DNA from: Bacteroidales bacterium
GTDB taxonomy: Bacteria; Bacteroidota; Bacteroidia; Bacteroidales; VadinHA17
Assembly: GCA_030692905.1 (NCBI GenBank)
Contig: JAUYBT010000097.1
Span: 1-16,969, forward strand
Direction of reading: 5' to 3'
DNA length: 16,969 nucleotides
Both the position numbers and the translations under genes were made by a program. Positions 6,842 through 14,131 of the stretch are shown piece by piece (within the stretch, counting starts at the first letter, position 1; the number at the start of each line of letters is the position of its first letter). Under the pieces are notes generated by a model, which worked only from the letters and a program-made list of their open reading frames with translations, did not search any database and was not told the DNA's origin.

Positions 6842-7657
6842 ATGAACATCTTTTTAAAAAAGGTGTTGTTGCTTCCGGTTCTTCTGTTAGTTATCTCATG
6901 TAATGCTCCCGTGGGTAACGATAATACTTTCATTTCCATCAAAACAACTCTCGGAGATATAAAAATAAAACTATATGATGAAACTCCTTTCCACCGTGAT
7001 AATTTCATAAAGCTCATAAATACAGGTTTTTATAATGGTGTCTCCTTTCACAGGATAATTAAGGACTTTATGATACAAGCCGGAGATCCGGCAACAAAGT
7101 CTGGCCCTGTAACAAATCTGCCTGATTCTTTAAATACCTATACAATTCCTGCCGAATTCACAATGCAATATTTTCACAAGAAAGGAGCGCTGGCGGCAGC
7201 CCGTGAGGGTAATGATGCAAATCCGGAGATGAGGTCCTCGGGGACTCAATTTTATATCGTACAGGGAGTGAAATATAACGATGAAGATTTGTCATTGGCA
7301 GAGCAGCGCATAAACAGTAATATCAAGCAAAGTGTATTCAATAAAATTATAAGGGAGACTGCTGATAGTGTTCGTTTATCGGGAAAAACAATTTCAGATG
7401 GTGAAATACAGGAAATTGCTTCATTTAAGATGTTTCAATTCCTTACCAACAACAAAGAATTCAAAATTTCTGAAGAGCAGCGCAATGTTTATAAAAGTAT
7501 CGGAGGAGTACCCCGTCTTGACGGTACATATACCGTTTTTGGTGAGGTAATTGAAGGATTGGATGTTGTTGATAGAATTGCTTCTGTGAGCACTGACAGC
7601 AATGATAAACCTGTTAATGATATAAAAATTGTCAAAATAAAAATTGTCAGTAAATAA
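6842..7657 (+). CDS. Cyclophilin-type peptidylprolyl isomerase, lipoprotein
   Basis: This protein catalyses cis-trans isomerisation of Xaa-Pro bonds, probably in the periplasm at the outer membrane. From the ATG at 6842 (271 residues) it begins MNIFLKKVLLLPVLLLVISC, a lipoprotein signal peptide with Cys20 lipidated. The cyclophilin core shows SFHRIIKDFMIQAGDP at 69-84 with the catalytic Arg71, then SSGTQFYIV at 132-140 and LDGTYTVFGEVIEGLDVVD at 226-244. Between the last two, about 70 mostly helical charged residues (roughly 145-216) are inserted, which I recall as usual in Bacteroidota homologues. A longer reading from the TTG at 6797 would start inside the -7 box and put 15 residues before the signal peptide, so I reject it. 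pheS follows after 29 bases, likely co-transcribed. Confidence 0.93.
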   Translation: MNIFLKKVLLLPVLLLVISCNAPVGNDNTFISIKTTLGDIKIKLYDETPFHRDNFIKLINTGFYNGVSFHRIIKDFMIQAGDPATKSGPVTNLPDSLNTYTIPAEFTMQYFHKKGALAAAREGNDANPEMRSSGTQFYIVQGVKYNDEDLSLAEQRINSNIKQSVFNKIIRETADSVRLSGKTISDGEIQEIASFKMFQFLTNNKEFKISEEQRNVYKSIGGVPRLDGTYTVFGEVIEGLDVVDRIASVSTDSNDKPVNDIKIVKIKIVSK

Positions 7658-7686
7658 CTTCGTATTGATTATTAAATAATTTCTTA

Positions 7687-8727
7687 ATGCTTCAAAAAAT
7701 ATTGGATCTTTTAAAAGAAGTCTCAACATTATCGGTAAAAAGCCCGGAAGAACTTGAATCTTTCCGTTTGAAATATCTCAGCAAAAAAGGCATAATTTCA
7801 GATCTTTTCGAAGATTTCAGGAATGTAGCTGTTTCAGAGAAAAAGGAGGTGGGTCAAAAGCTTAATCTGTTGAAGAAGAATGCACTTGAAAAATACAATT
7901 CTCTTAAATCGGAGCTGCTTACCACAGAAGACATTTCTCAGGCAACAGATCTTTCCCGTCCATCGTTTCCGTTTTCAACTGGTTCGCGTCATCCTATTTC
8001 GATTGTAAGAAACGAGATAATTGATATTTTTACGCGTATTGGTTTTACTGTTTCCGAGGGTCCGGAAATTGAAGACGACGATCACGTTTTTACAAAACTT
8101 AACTTTGCTCCCGAGCATCCGGCCAGGGATATGCAGGATACATTTTACATTTCAAGAATCTCGTCGGAAGACTCCAGCCCCGAAGATATTTTACTCCGCA
8201 CTCATACGTCATCCGTTCAGGTGAGAGTGATGCAAAATCAAAAACCTCCTATACGTACCATTTCTCCCGGAAGGGTTTTCCGCAATGAGGCGATTTCTGC
8301 CAGGGCGCATTGTATCTTTCACCAGGTTGAGGGTTTATATATTGATGAAAATGTTTCGTTTGCCGATCTTAAGCAGACGCTGCTTTTCTTTGCAAGGGAG
8401 ATGTTTGGAAAAGAAACTGAGATCAGGTTAAGACCATCATATTTCCCTTTTACCGAGCCATCGGCAGAAATGGATGTAAGTTGCAAAATTTGCGGAGGAA
8501 AAGGTTGTAATGTTTGCAAATATACAGGCTGGCTTGAGATATTAGGTTGTGGTATGGTTCATCCTAATGTGCTGGAAGCATGCAATATTAATAGCCAAAA
8601 ATATACTGGTTTCGCTTTCGGTATGGGTATTGAAAGGCTTACAATGCTAAAGTACCAGGTTAATGATCTGCGTCTTTATTTTGAAAATGATATAAGGTTC
8701 CTGGATCAATTCAAAACCGCATTTTAG
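7687..8727 (+). CDS. pheS: Phenylalanine--tRNA ligase alpha subunit
   Basis: PheS carries the class II catalytic core of the (alpha-beta)2 enzyme that charges tRNA-Phe. The 346-residue protein has an N-terminal coiled-coil arm (1-85), then the catalytic domain with RTHTSSVQVR at 171-180, motif 2 RTISPGRVFRNE at 190-201 and motif 3 GFAFGMGIERLTML at 308-321. Within it, Cys266, Cys269, Cys274 and Cys277 form a CxxC-x4-CxxC knuckle that could bind zinc; similar CGGKGCNVCK sequences are known to me from other bacterial PheS proteins. pheT is not adjacent, so the two subunits are encoded apart, as is common in this phylum. The ATG at 7687 gives the normal family N-terminus; there is no Shine-Dalgarno sequence. 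Confidence 0.97.
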   Translation: MLQKILDLLKEVSTLSVKSPEELESFRLKYLSKKGIISDLFEDFRNVAVSEKKEVGQKLNLLKKNALEKYNSLKSELLTTEDISQATDLSRPSFPFSTGSRHPISIVRNEIIDIFTRIGFTVSEGPEIEDDDHVFTKLNFAPEHPARDMQDTFYISRISSEDSSPEDILLRTHTSSVQVRVMQNQKPPIRTISPGRVFRNEAISARAHCIFHQVEGLYIDENVSFADLKQTLLFFAREMFGKETEIRLRPSYFPFTEPSAEMDVSCKICGGKGCNVCKYTGWLEILGCGMVHPNVLEACNINSQKYTGFAFGMGIERLTMLKYQVNDLRLYFENDIRFLDQFKTAF

Positions 8728-8759
8728 AAAAATTTAACAATTATAACAAAGGGAATTTT

Positions 8760-8767
8760 AATCTTTG
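8760..8767 (+). promoter_or_regulatory. Possible -7 element for the Crp/Fnr gene
   Basis: AATCTTTG matches TAnnTTTG except for the first base and is followed by CA. It ends 21 bases before the ATG at 8789. The upstream sequence TTTAAC at 8733-8738 could stand in for a -33 box. The evidence is weak but the position is good in a 61-base gap. Confidence 0.35.
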
Positions 8768-8788
8768 CACCTTAATTGAAACCAGGAA

Positions 8789-9499
8789 ATGAAACAACAA
8801 GATATTCATGTCCCGTTGTGTGATAAATGCTCACTTGAATCAGGCTCTATTTTCAAGTATCTGTCACATGAGGAAGTTGATACTATCAATTTTGAAAAAG
8901 ATTTCAGGCAATATAAGCGCGGGGATATTCTTTACCAGGAGGGTAACCGGATAAGTGGTTTCTTTTGCATTAACAGCGGAATTATTAAAGTATTCAAAAC
9001 AGGATTTGACGGAAAAGAACAGATAATCCGTTTTGCCAAGAAGGGGGATATTATTGCATACAGGAGCGTTCTGAGTAATGAATTAGCCTGTACATCTGCA
9101 AAAGTTATTGAAGATTGCCAGGTTTGTTTTATTCCTTCTGAAATACTGATTTCATTTATTAAAACAAATCCGGCTTATGCACTCGAATTATTGAAACTTG
9201 CCTGCCATGAATTAGGGGAGGCAAATTCATTTATCACCGATATAGCCCAGAAAACTGTAAGGGAGCGGCTCGCTGAAGTGTTATTGTTTCTGTTTAATGA
9301 TTTTGGTCTTGATGATCAGCAATTCCTTAATATATCTCTTACCCGTGAAGAGCTTGCCAACATAGTAGGCACGGCTACAGAATCGGTTATCAGGTTATTA
9401 TCTGAATTTAAATCTGACAAGCTGGTTGAGCTTAATGGAAGAAGAATCAAGATCTTAAATACAAAAGGGCTTGAGAAGATCAGTAATGTTTATAATTAA
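8789..9499 (+). CDS. Crp/Fnr family transcriptional regulator
   Basis: A 236-residue protein with a cyclic-nucleotide-binding-like beta-roll (about 20-125: FRQYKRGDILYQEGNRISGF, then EQIIRFAKKGDIIAYRS), a dimerisation helix (about 128-160) and a C-terminal winged helix-turn-helix (about 180-225) with recognition helix TESVIRLLSEF at 197-207. The pocket lacks the Arg-Ser pair used by Crp to bind cAMP, so cAMP sensing is unlikely. Seven cysteines are present: C11, C14, C60, C101, C110, C113 and C139. C11-x2-C14 at the N-terminus recalls FNR, but the remaining ligand spacing is not that of E. coli FNR, so an Fe-S cluster is possible, not shown. Targets are unknown. It is convergent with ruvB across 6 bases. 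Confidence 0.92.
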   Translation: MKQQDIHVPLCDKCSLESGSIFKYLSHEEVDTINFEKDFRQYKRGDILYQEGNRISGFFCINSGIIKVFKTGFDGKEQIIRFAKKGDIIAYRSVLSNELACTSAKVIEDCQVCFIPSEILISFIKTNPAYALELLKLACHELGEANSFITDIAQKTVRERLAEVLLFLFNDFGLDDQQFLNISLTREELANIVGTATESVIRLLSEFKSDKLVELNGRRIKILNTKGLEKISNVYN

Positions 9500-9505
9500 T
9501 TGGAT

Positions 9506-10531
9506 TTAGAATAATTTTCCCGGCAAATTGTGCCTGAACTGTTTTCCAAGATGTTTATATGCATGTTCAGTTGCCTCGCGGCCTCTTGGTGTTCTTTTAA
9601 GATACCCCTCTTTAATCAGAAAAGGTTCGTAAACCTCCTCAATTGTTCCGCTTTCTTCTCCTACTGCAGTAGAGATTGTAGTCAAACCCACTGGTCCTCC
9701 GTTGAATTTATCTATTATTACGGAAAGAATCCTGTTGTCCATTTCATCGAGTCCATGCTGGTCTATGTTCAGGGCTTTTAGACCATATCTCGTTATTTCG
9801 ATATCTATTTCTCCCGATCCTTTTACCTGGGCAAAATCCCTGATTCTTCTGAGAAGAGCGTTTGCAATTCTTGGAGTACCGCGGCTTCTTCTTGCAATTT
9901 CAACAGACGCCTTTTCATCAATTCTGACATTCAGTATTCCTGCCGATCTTTTTACGATACCTGTAAGTATTTCGTGGTCATAGTACTCAAGATGGAACTT
10001 GATGCCAAACCTCGCTCTCAACGGACTAGTAAGAAGACCTGATCGTGTTGTTGCGCCGATCAGAGTAAAATTATTAAGTGTCAATTGGACACTTCTTGCG
10101 CTCGGCCCCTTGTCGATCATTAAATCTATCTTGAAATCTTCCATTGCAGAATAGAGATACTCCTCAACAACAGGGCTCAAACGGTGAATTTCATCTATAA
10201 ACAGAACATCTCCTTCCTGAAGATTAGTGAGCAATCCGGCAAGGTCGCCAGGTTTATCAAGAACCGGTCCCGAAGTAACGCGGAGGTTAACCTGCAACTC
10301 ATTTGCGATAATTGTGGCCAGGGTTGTTTTACCCAGTCCGGGAGGACCATGTAACAAGACGTGGTCGAGAGATTCACCTCTCTGTTTTGCTGCTGTCACA
10401 AATACAACAAGATTTTCAATTATCTGCTTTTGTCCCTTGAAATCGCTGAAGCTTAATGGACGGAGTTGCTTTTCAAATTCCTTATCATTAACTGAGATAT
10501 TGTCCTTTCTGATGTTGAGATTTTCTTCCAT
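9506..10531 (-). CDS. ruvB: Holliday junction branch migration helicase RuvB
   Basis: RuvB is the AAA+ motor that, with RuvA, drives branch migration of Holliday junctions. The 341-residue protein shows Walker A GPPGLGKTT at 62-70, Walker B FIDEIH at 111-116, sensor 1 GATTRSG at 159-165, the arginine-finger region SPLRARFG at 169-176 and the C-terminal winged-helix end with RTPRGREAT. Length and motifs are full. It is the last gene of the nadA - MORN protein - ruvB series, 12 bases downstream of the MORN gene. A TTACTTTG sequence upstream (10543-10536) is one base off a -7 box but only 4 bases from the ATG, so it is a doubtful promoter. The start MEENLNIRKDN leads normally into LRPLSFSDFKGQ. 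Confidence 0.97.
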   Translation of the reverse strand: MEENLNIRKDNISVNDKEFEKQLRPLSFSDFKGQKQIIENLVVFVTAAKQRGESLDHVLLHGPPGLGKTTLATIIANELQVNLRVTSGPVLDKPGDLAGLLTNLQEGDVLFIDEIHRLSPVVEEYLYSAMEDFKIDLMIDKGPSARSVQLTLNNFTLIGATTRSGLLTSPLRARFGIKFHLEYYDHEILTGIVKRSAGILNVRIDEKASVEIARRSRGTPRIANALLRRIRDFAQVKGSGEIDIEITRYGLKALNIDQHGLDEMDNRILSVIIDKFNGGPVGLTTISTAVGEESGTIEEVYEPFLIKEGYLKRTPRGREATEHAYKHLGKQFRHNLPGKLF

Positions 10532-10543
10532 AAAGCAAAGTAA

Positions 10544-12097
10544 CTATTTAATCAGCTTTGTGTCGCTTTCAGGAAGCTTAATTCCGACCCCGTTAATACT
10601 TATCTCCACATCATTTTTATATGCAATTACAAGTACAGGCATTCCTTCTTCGTCAAATTTCTTCCAGGTTTTCTCCCTGATGCCCATCTGGAAAAACTGT
10701 TCTTCTTTTATTTTCCCGTTTTCATAGTAATAACTTTGCTGTCCATTGGGATTGCCCTGTACAAAGCTTCTCTTGGATTTTAATTTTCCATTGGTGTAAT
10801 ATGCTCTCCATACACCATCTTTTAACCCTATGATAAATTTGCCTTCTTCTGCAAAGTCGCCTGATTTATATTTCCATTGGCCGTTCTTCTCACCATCAGA
10901 GTACTGTCCCTGTGCAATAATTTCACCCGTTACAGAGTATTCCGTGCATGATCCGTCGCGTTGTCCCTGGAAATATTCCTCTTCCCTCAGCAGAGCACCG
11001 TTATCATAATACCATTTCCACAATCCGTCCGGGCGGCCATTATTATAAGTACCTGTTTGCTCTACATTTTCTGATATGTTGTAGAACTTCCACATGCCTG
11101 AGCGTCTGTTATCTATAAATTGGCCTTCGGCCTGGATTTTCCCATTTGAATAAAAATCTTTCCATTTACCATTGCGGTTTCCGGCTTCATCAACAATTCC
11201 TTCTGACAGCATTAATCCGTTATCGTTGTAAATGAAAGCATTAATAACCTTACCATCTTTTCCATATTCCCGGTGAATACCGACAGGAACTTTATTCCGG
11301 TAGGGGCCGCTATAAATCAGTTTTCCATCCTGATCATATATATTAGCTATTTCGATATCTGGTTCATCTTCAACCCTGGATTTCACAATCGAGCCATTTT
11401 CATACAGCATTGTAAGTACAAGCTTTCCCCGGTTATCATATTCCTTATAATAACCATGCATGAGGTCGTCTTTATATGTTTTTTCAGATTTTATTCCTCC
11501 GTTGGGATAGAATTCCTTCCATTCGCCCTGTTTCAGACCTTTATTGTCTTTTCTGTTTATTCTTTCCCGGCTGACAAGAAAGTCATTATTATATTCAAGC
11601 AGGGTTATTACATTTCCTTCCTTGTCATATTCCTTTGATAAACCCTCTTTTTTTCCACTGTTGTATGCAATTGTCTGCTGGATTTTACCATCGGGGAAAC
11701 AGATAGATGCAGTACCCTCTTTCCTGTCGCCTGCAAAAAGCTCTTTCGACCATAAATAAACACCACTTGAGGGATCCTTTTTATATTTATAATACCATCC
11801 GTTCTTTTTTCCGATCAGGTAGTTTATTTTCTCTGTTGTGTCGCCTGCCTGATCGTAAAATATCCATATACTGTCAAGAAGAAAATTATTTCTTCTTCCC
11901 TCAGATTTTTTTATTCCTGTAACATAATAGCTCTTCCATAATCCTTCAGGTTTTCCATTCTTTATTAACCCTTCGCTGGAAATTGTTCCGTTCGGATATT
12001 TAAATATCTGATAACCATCTTTTAAAGTTCCGTTTTCCTGAGCAGAACCAATTTTACAGATTAAAATAAAAACTATTAAAATAGTTATCCGTTTCAT
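10544..12097 (-). CDS. Exported MORN-repeat protein (YwqK-like)
   Basis: A 517-residue protein with signal peptide MKRITILIVFILICKIGSAQ and then almost nothing but about 18 copies of a roughly 23-residue motif, NGK-x3-EG-x2-NGK-x2-G-x-WK-x-YY. Clear copies include KNGKPEGLWKSYY, IDNRRSGMWKFYN, YNNGRPDGLWKWYY and IIGLKDGVWRAYYTNG. This matches the MORN_2 repeat seen in 'YwqK family' proteins. Repeats form beta-hairpins stacked into a long sheet; the binding partner is unknown, and the 'antitoxin' label in databases is poorly supported. There is no lipobox, so it is probably periplasmic or secreted. The last 40 or so residues (VLVIAYKNDVEISINGVGIK) differ and may form a capping element. It is 3 bases downstream of nadA and 12 bases upstream of ruvB. 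Confidence 0.85.
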   Translation of the reverse strand: MKRITILIVFILICKIGSAQENGTLKDGYQIFKYPNGTISSEGLIKNGKPEGLWKSYYVTGIKKSEGRRNNFLLDSIWIFYDQAGDTTEKINYLIGKKNGWYYKYKKDPSSGVYLWSKELFAGDRKEGTASICFPDGKIQQTIAYNSGKKEGLSKEYDKEGNVITLLEYNNDFLVSRERINRKDNKGLKQGEWKEFYPNGGIKSEKTYKDDLMHGYYKEYDNRGKLVLTMLYENGSIVKSRVEDEPDIEIANIYDQDGKLIYSGPYRNKVPVGIHREYGKDGKVINAFIYNDNGLMLSEGIVDEAGNRNGKWKDFYSNGKIQAEGQFIDNRRSGMWKFYNISENVEQTGTYNNGRPDGLWKWYYDNGALLREEEYFQGQRDGSCTEYSVTGEIIAQGQYSDGEKNGQWKYKSGDFAEEGKFIIGLKDGVWRAYYTNGKLKSKRSFVQGNPNGQQSYYYENGKIKEEQFFQMGIREKTWKKFDEEGMPVLVIAYKNDVEISINGVGIKLPESDTKLIK

Positions 12098-12100
12098 GAT

Positions 12101-13054
12101 TTAAAGATGAAGTTTTTCAGATATTTCCATCATTCTTCTTATAGGCTTTTGAGCTTTCAGGAGTACATCCATATCGATAATGATTTCAGGCTTTTCGTTT
12201 TTAAGACAATTAAATATTTTTTCCATTGTTATAAGCTTCATAAAACTGCATTCGCTGCAGGCACATGTTGAATCTCTTGGTGGAGCAGGAATATACGTTT
12301 TGCCAGGGTTTTCCTTTTTCATCTGATGAATTATACCAGCTTCTGTTGCAACAATATAGCATTTTCCATTGTCTTTCATCGTAAATTGCAATAATGAAGA
12401 TGTAGAGCCGATATAATCTGCAACCATCCTGATGGGCAGTTCACATTCAGGATGAACTATAATTTTAGCATCCGGGTTTTCTTTCTTTAATTTAAGAATT
12501 GCTTCCAGAGAAAATTCTTCATGTACATGGCACGTACCATTCCAGATAACTATATCACGTCCTGTTTTATTAAGAACATAATTTCCAAGGTTACGGTCTG
12601 GAGCAAAGAGAATTTTTTCATCACGAGGAAGTGATTCAATTATCTGAATTGCATTTGAAGATGTACATATAATGTCAGACATTGCTTTTATTTCAGCAGT
12701 AGTATTAACATATGAGACAACTGTTCTACCCGGGTTATTCTTAATAAATTCTTCAAAATCAACTGCCTTGCATGAATCTGCAAGAGAACAGCCTGCATTA
12801 ATATCGGGAAGAAGCACCTTCTTTCCCGGAGCAAGTATTTTAGCTGTTTCTGCCATAAACTTAACACCTGCAAAAAGTATAATATCTGCATTATTTGATG
12901 CCGCTTTTTGTGAAAGAGCAAGGCTGTCTCCTACAAAATCGGCAATATCCTGAATATCTCCAGTCTGGTAATAGTGAGCAAGAATGATTGCATTTTTTTC
13001 TGCTTTCAATCTTTTTATTTCTGATATATAGTGTTCTGATGATTGTTTTTTCAT
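12101..13054 (-). CDS. nadA: Quinolinate synthase A
   Basis: NadA condenses iminoaspartate with dihydroxyacetone phosphate to quinolinate in de novo NAD synthesis, using an oxygen-sensitive [4Fe-4S] cluster. The 317-residue protein shows the three pseudo-repeat domains and conserved motifs: ILAHYYQ at 24-30, DFVGDSLALSQKA at 39-51, FAGVKFMAETAKIL at 61-74, PDRNLGNYV at 152-160, WNGTCHVHEEF at 171-181, HPECELP at 201-207 and GSTSSLL at 216-222. Cluster ligands are probably Cys89, Cys175 and Cys269, the last within CACSECSFMK. nadB and nadC are not in the window. It heads a leftward series with the MORN-repeat gene and ruvB. Upstream is a 629-base AT-rich gap; no clear -7 box was found at a suitable distance. 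Confidence 0.97.
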   Translation of the reverse strand: MKKQSSEHYISEIKRLKAEKNAIILAHYYQTGDIQDIADFVGDSLALSQKAASNNADIILFAGVKFMAETAKILAPGKKVLLPDINAGCSLADSCKAVDFEEFIKNNPGRTVVSYVNTTAEIKAMSDIICTSSNAIQIIESLPRDEKILFAPDRNLGNYVLNKTGRDIVIWNGTCHVHEEFSLEAILKLKKENPDAKIIVHPECELPIRMVADYIGSTSSLLQFTMKDNGKCYIVATEAGIIHQMKKENPGKTYIPAPPRDSTCACSECSFMKLITMEKIFNCLKNEKPEIIIDMDVLLKAQKPIRRMMEISEKLHL

Positions 13055-13683
13055 TCTGCTTCCAAAATTTCTAATGGATAAACTTAATCAATATAATTTT
13101 AATGATTTTCACCTCACCCTGCTTTTCTATTTTTTATTAACATTATAATATTTTTATATTTAAATATTTAATTTATTTATGATAATAATAATATGCTGTT
13201 AATAGTGTTGATATAAAAGTCAGTTTTTTATTGTTTTTTTTATCATTACAACTGTACTAACAACTTTTCAACAGCTCAAAAAATATACCGTTTTTGAAAA
13301 TCAGCAGATTAGTAAACTAATTAACAACTATTAAGATAAGATTGTTGATATTGCCAATGAAGCAAAAGTAAAGTTTTTAAGGTTTATTTCAGGTTCATAT
13401 TTTTACTTTATTTTCTTAAAACTTTATTCCTTGCAGCATTCTATACTATGAAACAAATAAAATAGTTGAAAAAACAGGAGTTTATGAATTTTAATCATCT
13501 GTTGTTTACATGTTATTAACAATAATATGATTTAACATATCTCTTCTAAACAATTACATTGTTTTTTTGTTACTGTAATATATATGTGCATACTTAAAAA
13601 ATATTAAAATATTTTTCCCTTTTAATTAATCAATTATATTAATTTGCGTTCTGTTCGCAGAAATCTTATTAAAAGACAATTAA
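13055..13683. other. AT-rich intergenic region with DnaA-box-like 9-mers (candidate origin or complex regulatory region)
   Basis: This is the only gene-free stretch over 300 bases. It separates divergent nadA and rpiB. A 50-base segment at 13141-13190 contains only two G/C bases, like a DNA unwinding element. Nearby are 9-mers related to the DnaA box TTATCCACA: TTATTAACA at 13134 and 13513 (plus), the tandem pair TGTTAATAG-TGTTGATAT at 13197-13214 (minus), TTTTCAACA at 13265 (plus) and TGTTGATAT at 13343 (minus). Most have two mismatches to the E. coli box, so in DNA this AT-rich some will occur by chance. No dnaA gene is in the window. Other small dyads are ATTAGT-AA-ACTAAT (13308-13321) and TGTTA-T-TAACA (13511-13521). 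No RNA gene or plausible protein gene was found. Confidence 0.35.
13639..13646 (+). promoter_or_regulatory. Possible -7 element for rpiB
   Basis: TTAATTTG differs from TAnnTTTG at one position. It ends 37 bases before the rpiB start, a usual leader length for this phylum. No clear -33 box is seen, and in such AT-rich DNA a one-mismatch hit is weak support. Confidence 0.3.
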
Positions 13684-14130
13684 TTGAAAAAGAAAAAGAT
13701 AGCAATAGTATCAGATCATGCCGGTTATTTCCTGAAGGAAAAAATATTAAGTTATCTTATTAAGGAAAAGCATGATGTTAAGGATTTAGGTTGTACATCA
13801 GAGGAGACGGTTGATTATCCTGATTTTGGTCATCCTCTGGCAAACACTGTTTCTGCAGGAGAATATGAAATGGGAATATCTATTTGCGGGACAGGAAATG
13901 GAATTAATATGACTGTCAACAAGCATCCGGGAATAAGAAGTGCTTTATGCTGGAATGAAGAAATAAGTCGATTGGCCCGGGCACATAACGATGCAAATAT
14001 TTGTGCGTTACCAGGAAGATTTATCTCGGAATCTGAAGCATATCTGATCGTAAAAACATTCATCAACACATCATTTGAAGGAGGCCGGCATCAAAGAAGG
14101 ATAGACAAGATCTCATTAAAAATGTATTAA
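13684..14130 (+). CDS. rpiB: Ribose-5-phosphate isomerase B
   Basis: RpiB (RpiB/LacA/LacB family) interconverts ribulose 5-phosphate and ribose 5-phosphate in the non-oxidative pentose phosphate pathway. The 148-residue protein has the family start IAIVSDHAG at 6-14, the active-site CGTGNGINMTVNK at 68-80 with Cys68 as the likely catalytic base, and HNDANICALPGR at 101-112 lining the phosphate and sugar site. Translation must begin at the TTG at 13684: an in-frame TAA lies immediately before it and no ATG precedes the conserved start. There is no Shine-Dalgarno sequence. The Rrf2 regulator gene begins one base after the stop codon, so the two are co-transcribed. Confidence 0.95.
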   Translation: MKKKKIAIVSDHAGYFLKEKILSYLIKEKHDVKDLGCTSEETVDYPDFGHPLANTVSAGEYEMGISICGTGNGINMTVNKHPGIRSALCWNEEISRLARAHNDANICALPGRFISESEAYLIVKTFINTSFEGGRHQRRIDKISLKMY

Positions 14131-14131
14131 T

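Noticed and set aside
6787..7017. 76-residue minus-strand reading frame opposite the cyclophilin gene
   Set aside because: It lies antisense over the conserved cyclophilin core and signal peptide and has no recognisable features; it is a shadow frame.
9496..9535. Bidirectional terminator between the Crp/Fnr gene and ruvB
   Set aside because: I looked for a GC-rich stem with a T-run on either strand and found none in the 6-base gap or beside it.
10536..10543. TTACTTTG on the minus strand as a separate ruvB promoter
   Set aside because: One mismatch to the -7 consensus and only 4 bases from the ATG; ruvB more likely depends on read-through from nadA.
10227..10727. 166-residue plus-strand reading frame opposite ruvB and the end of the MORN-repeat gene
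   Set aside because: It spans antisense to the ruvB AAA+ motifs; composition is Ser/Phe-rich as expected of an antisense frame.
10544..12097. Toxin-antitoxin system suggested by the YwqK-like repeats
   Set aside because: No toxin gene is adjacent; neighbours are nadA and ruvB, and the protein has a signal peptide. The database label does not establish an antitoxin role.
13055..13683. CRISPR array or tRNA/ncRNA gene in the AT-rich gap
   Set aside because: No regularly spaced direct repeats, no cloverleaf and no GC-rich structured segment could be seen.
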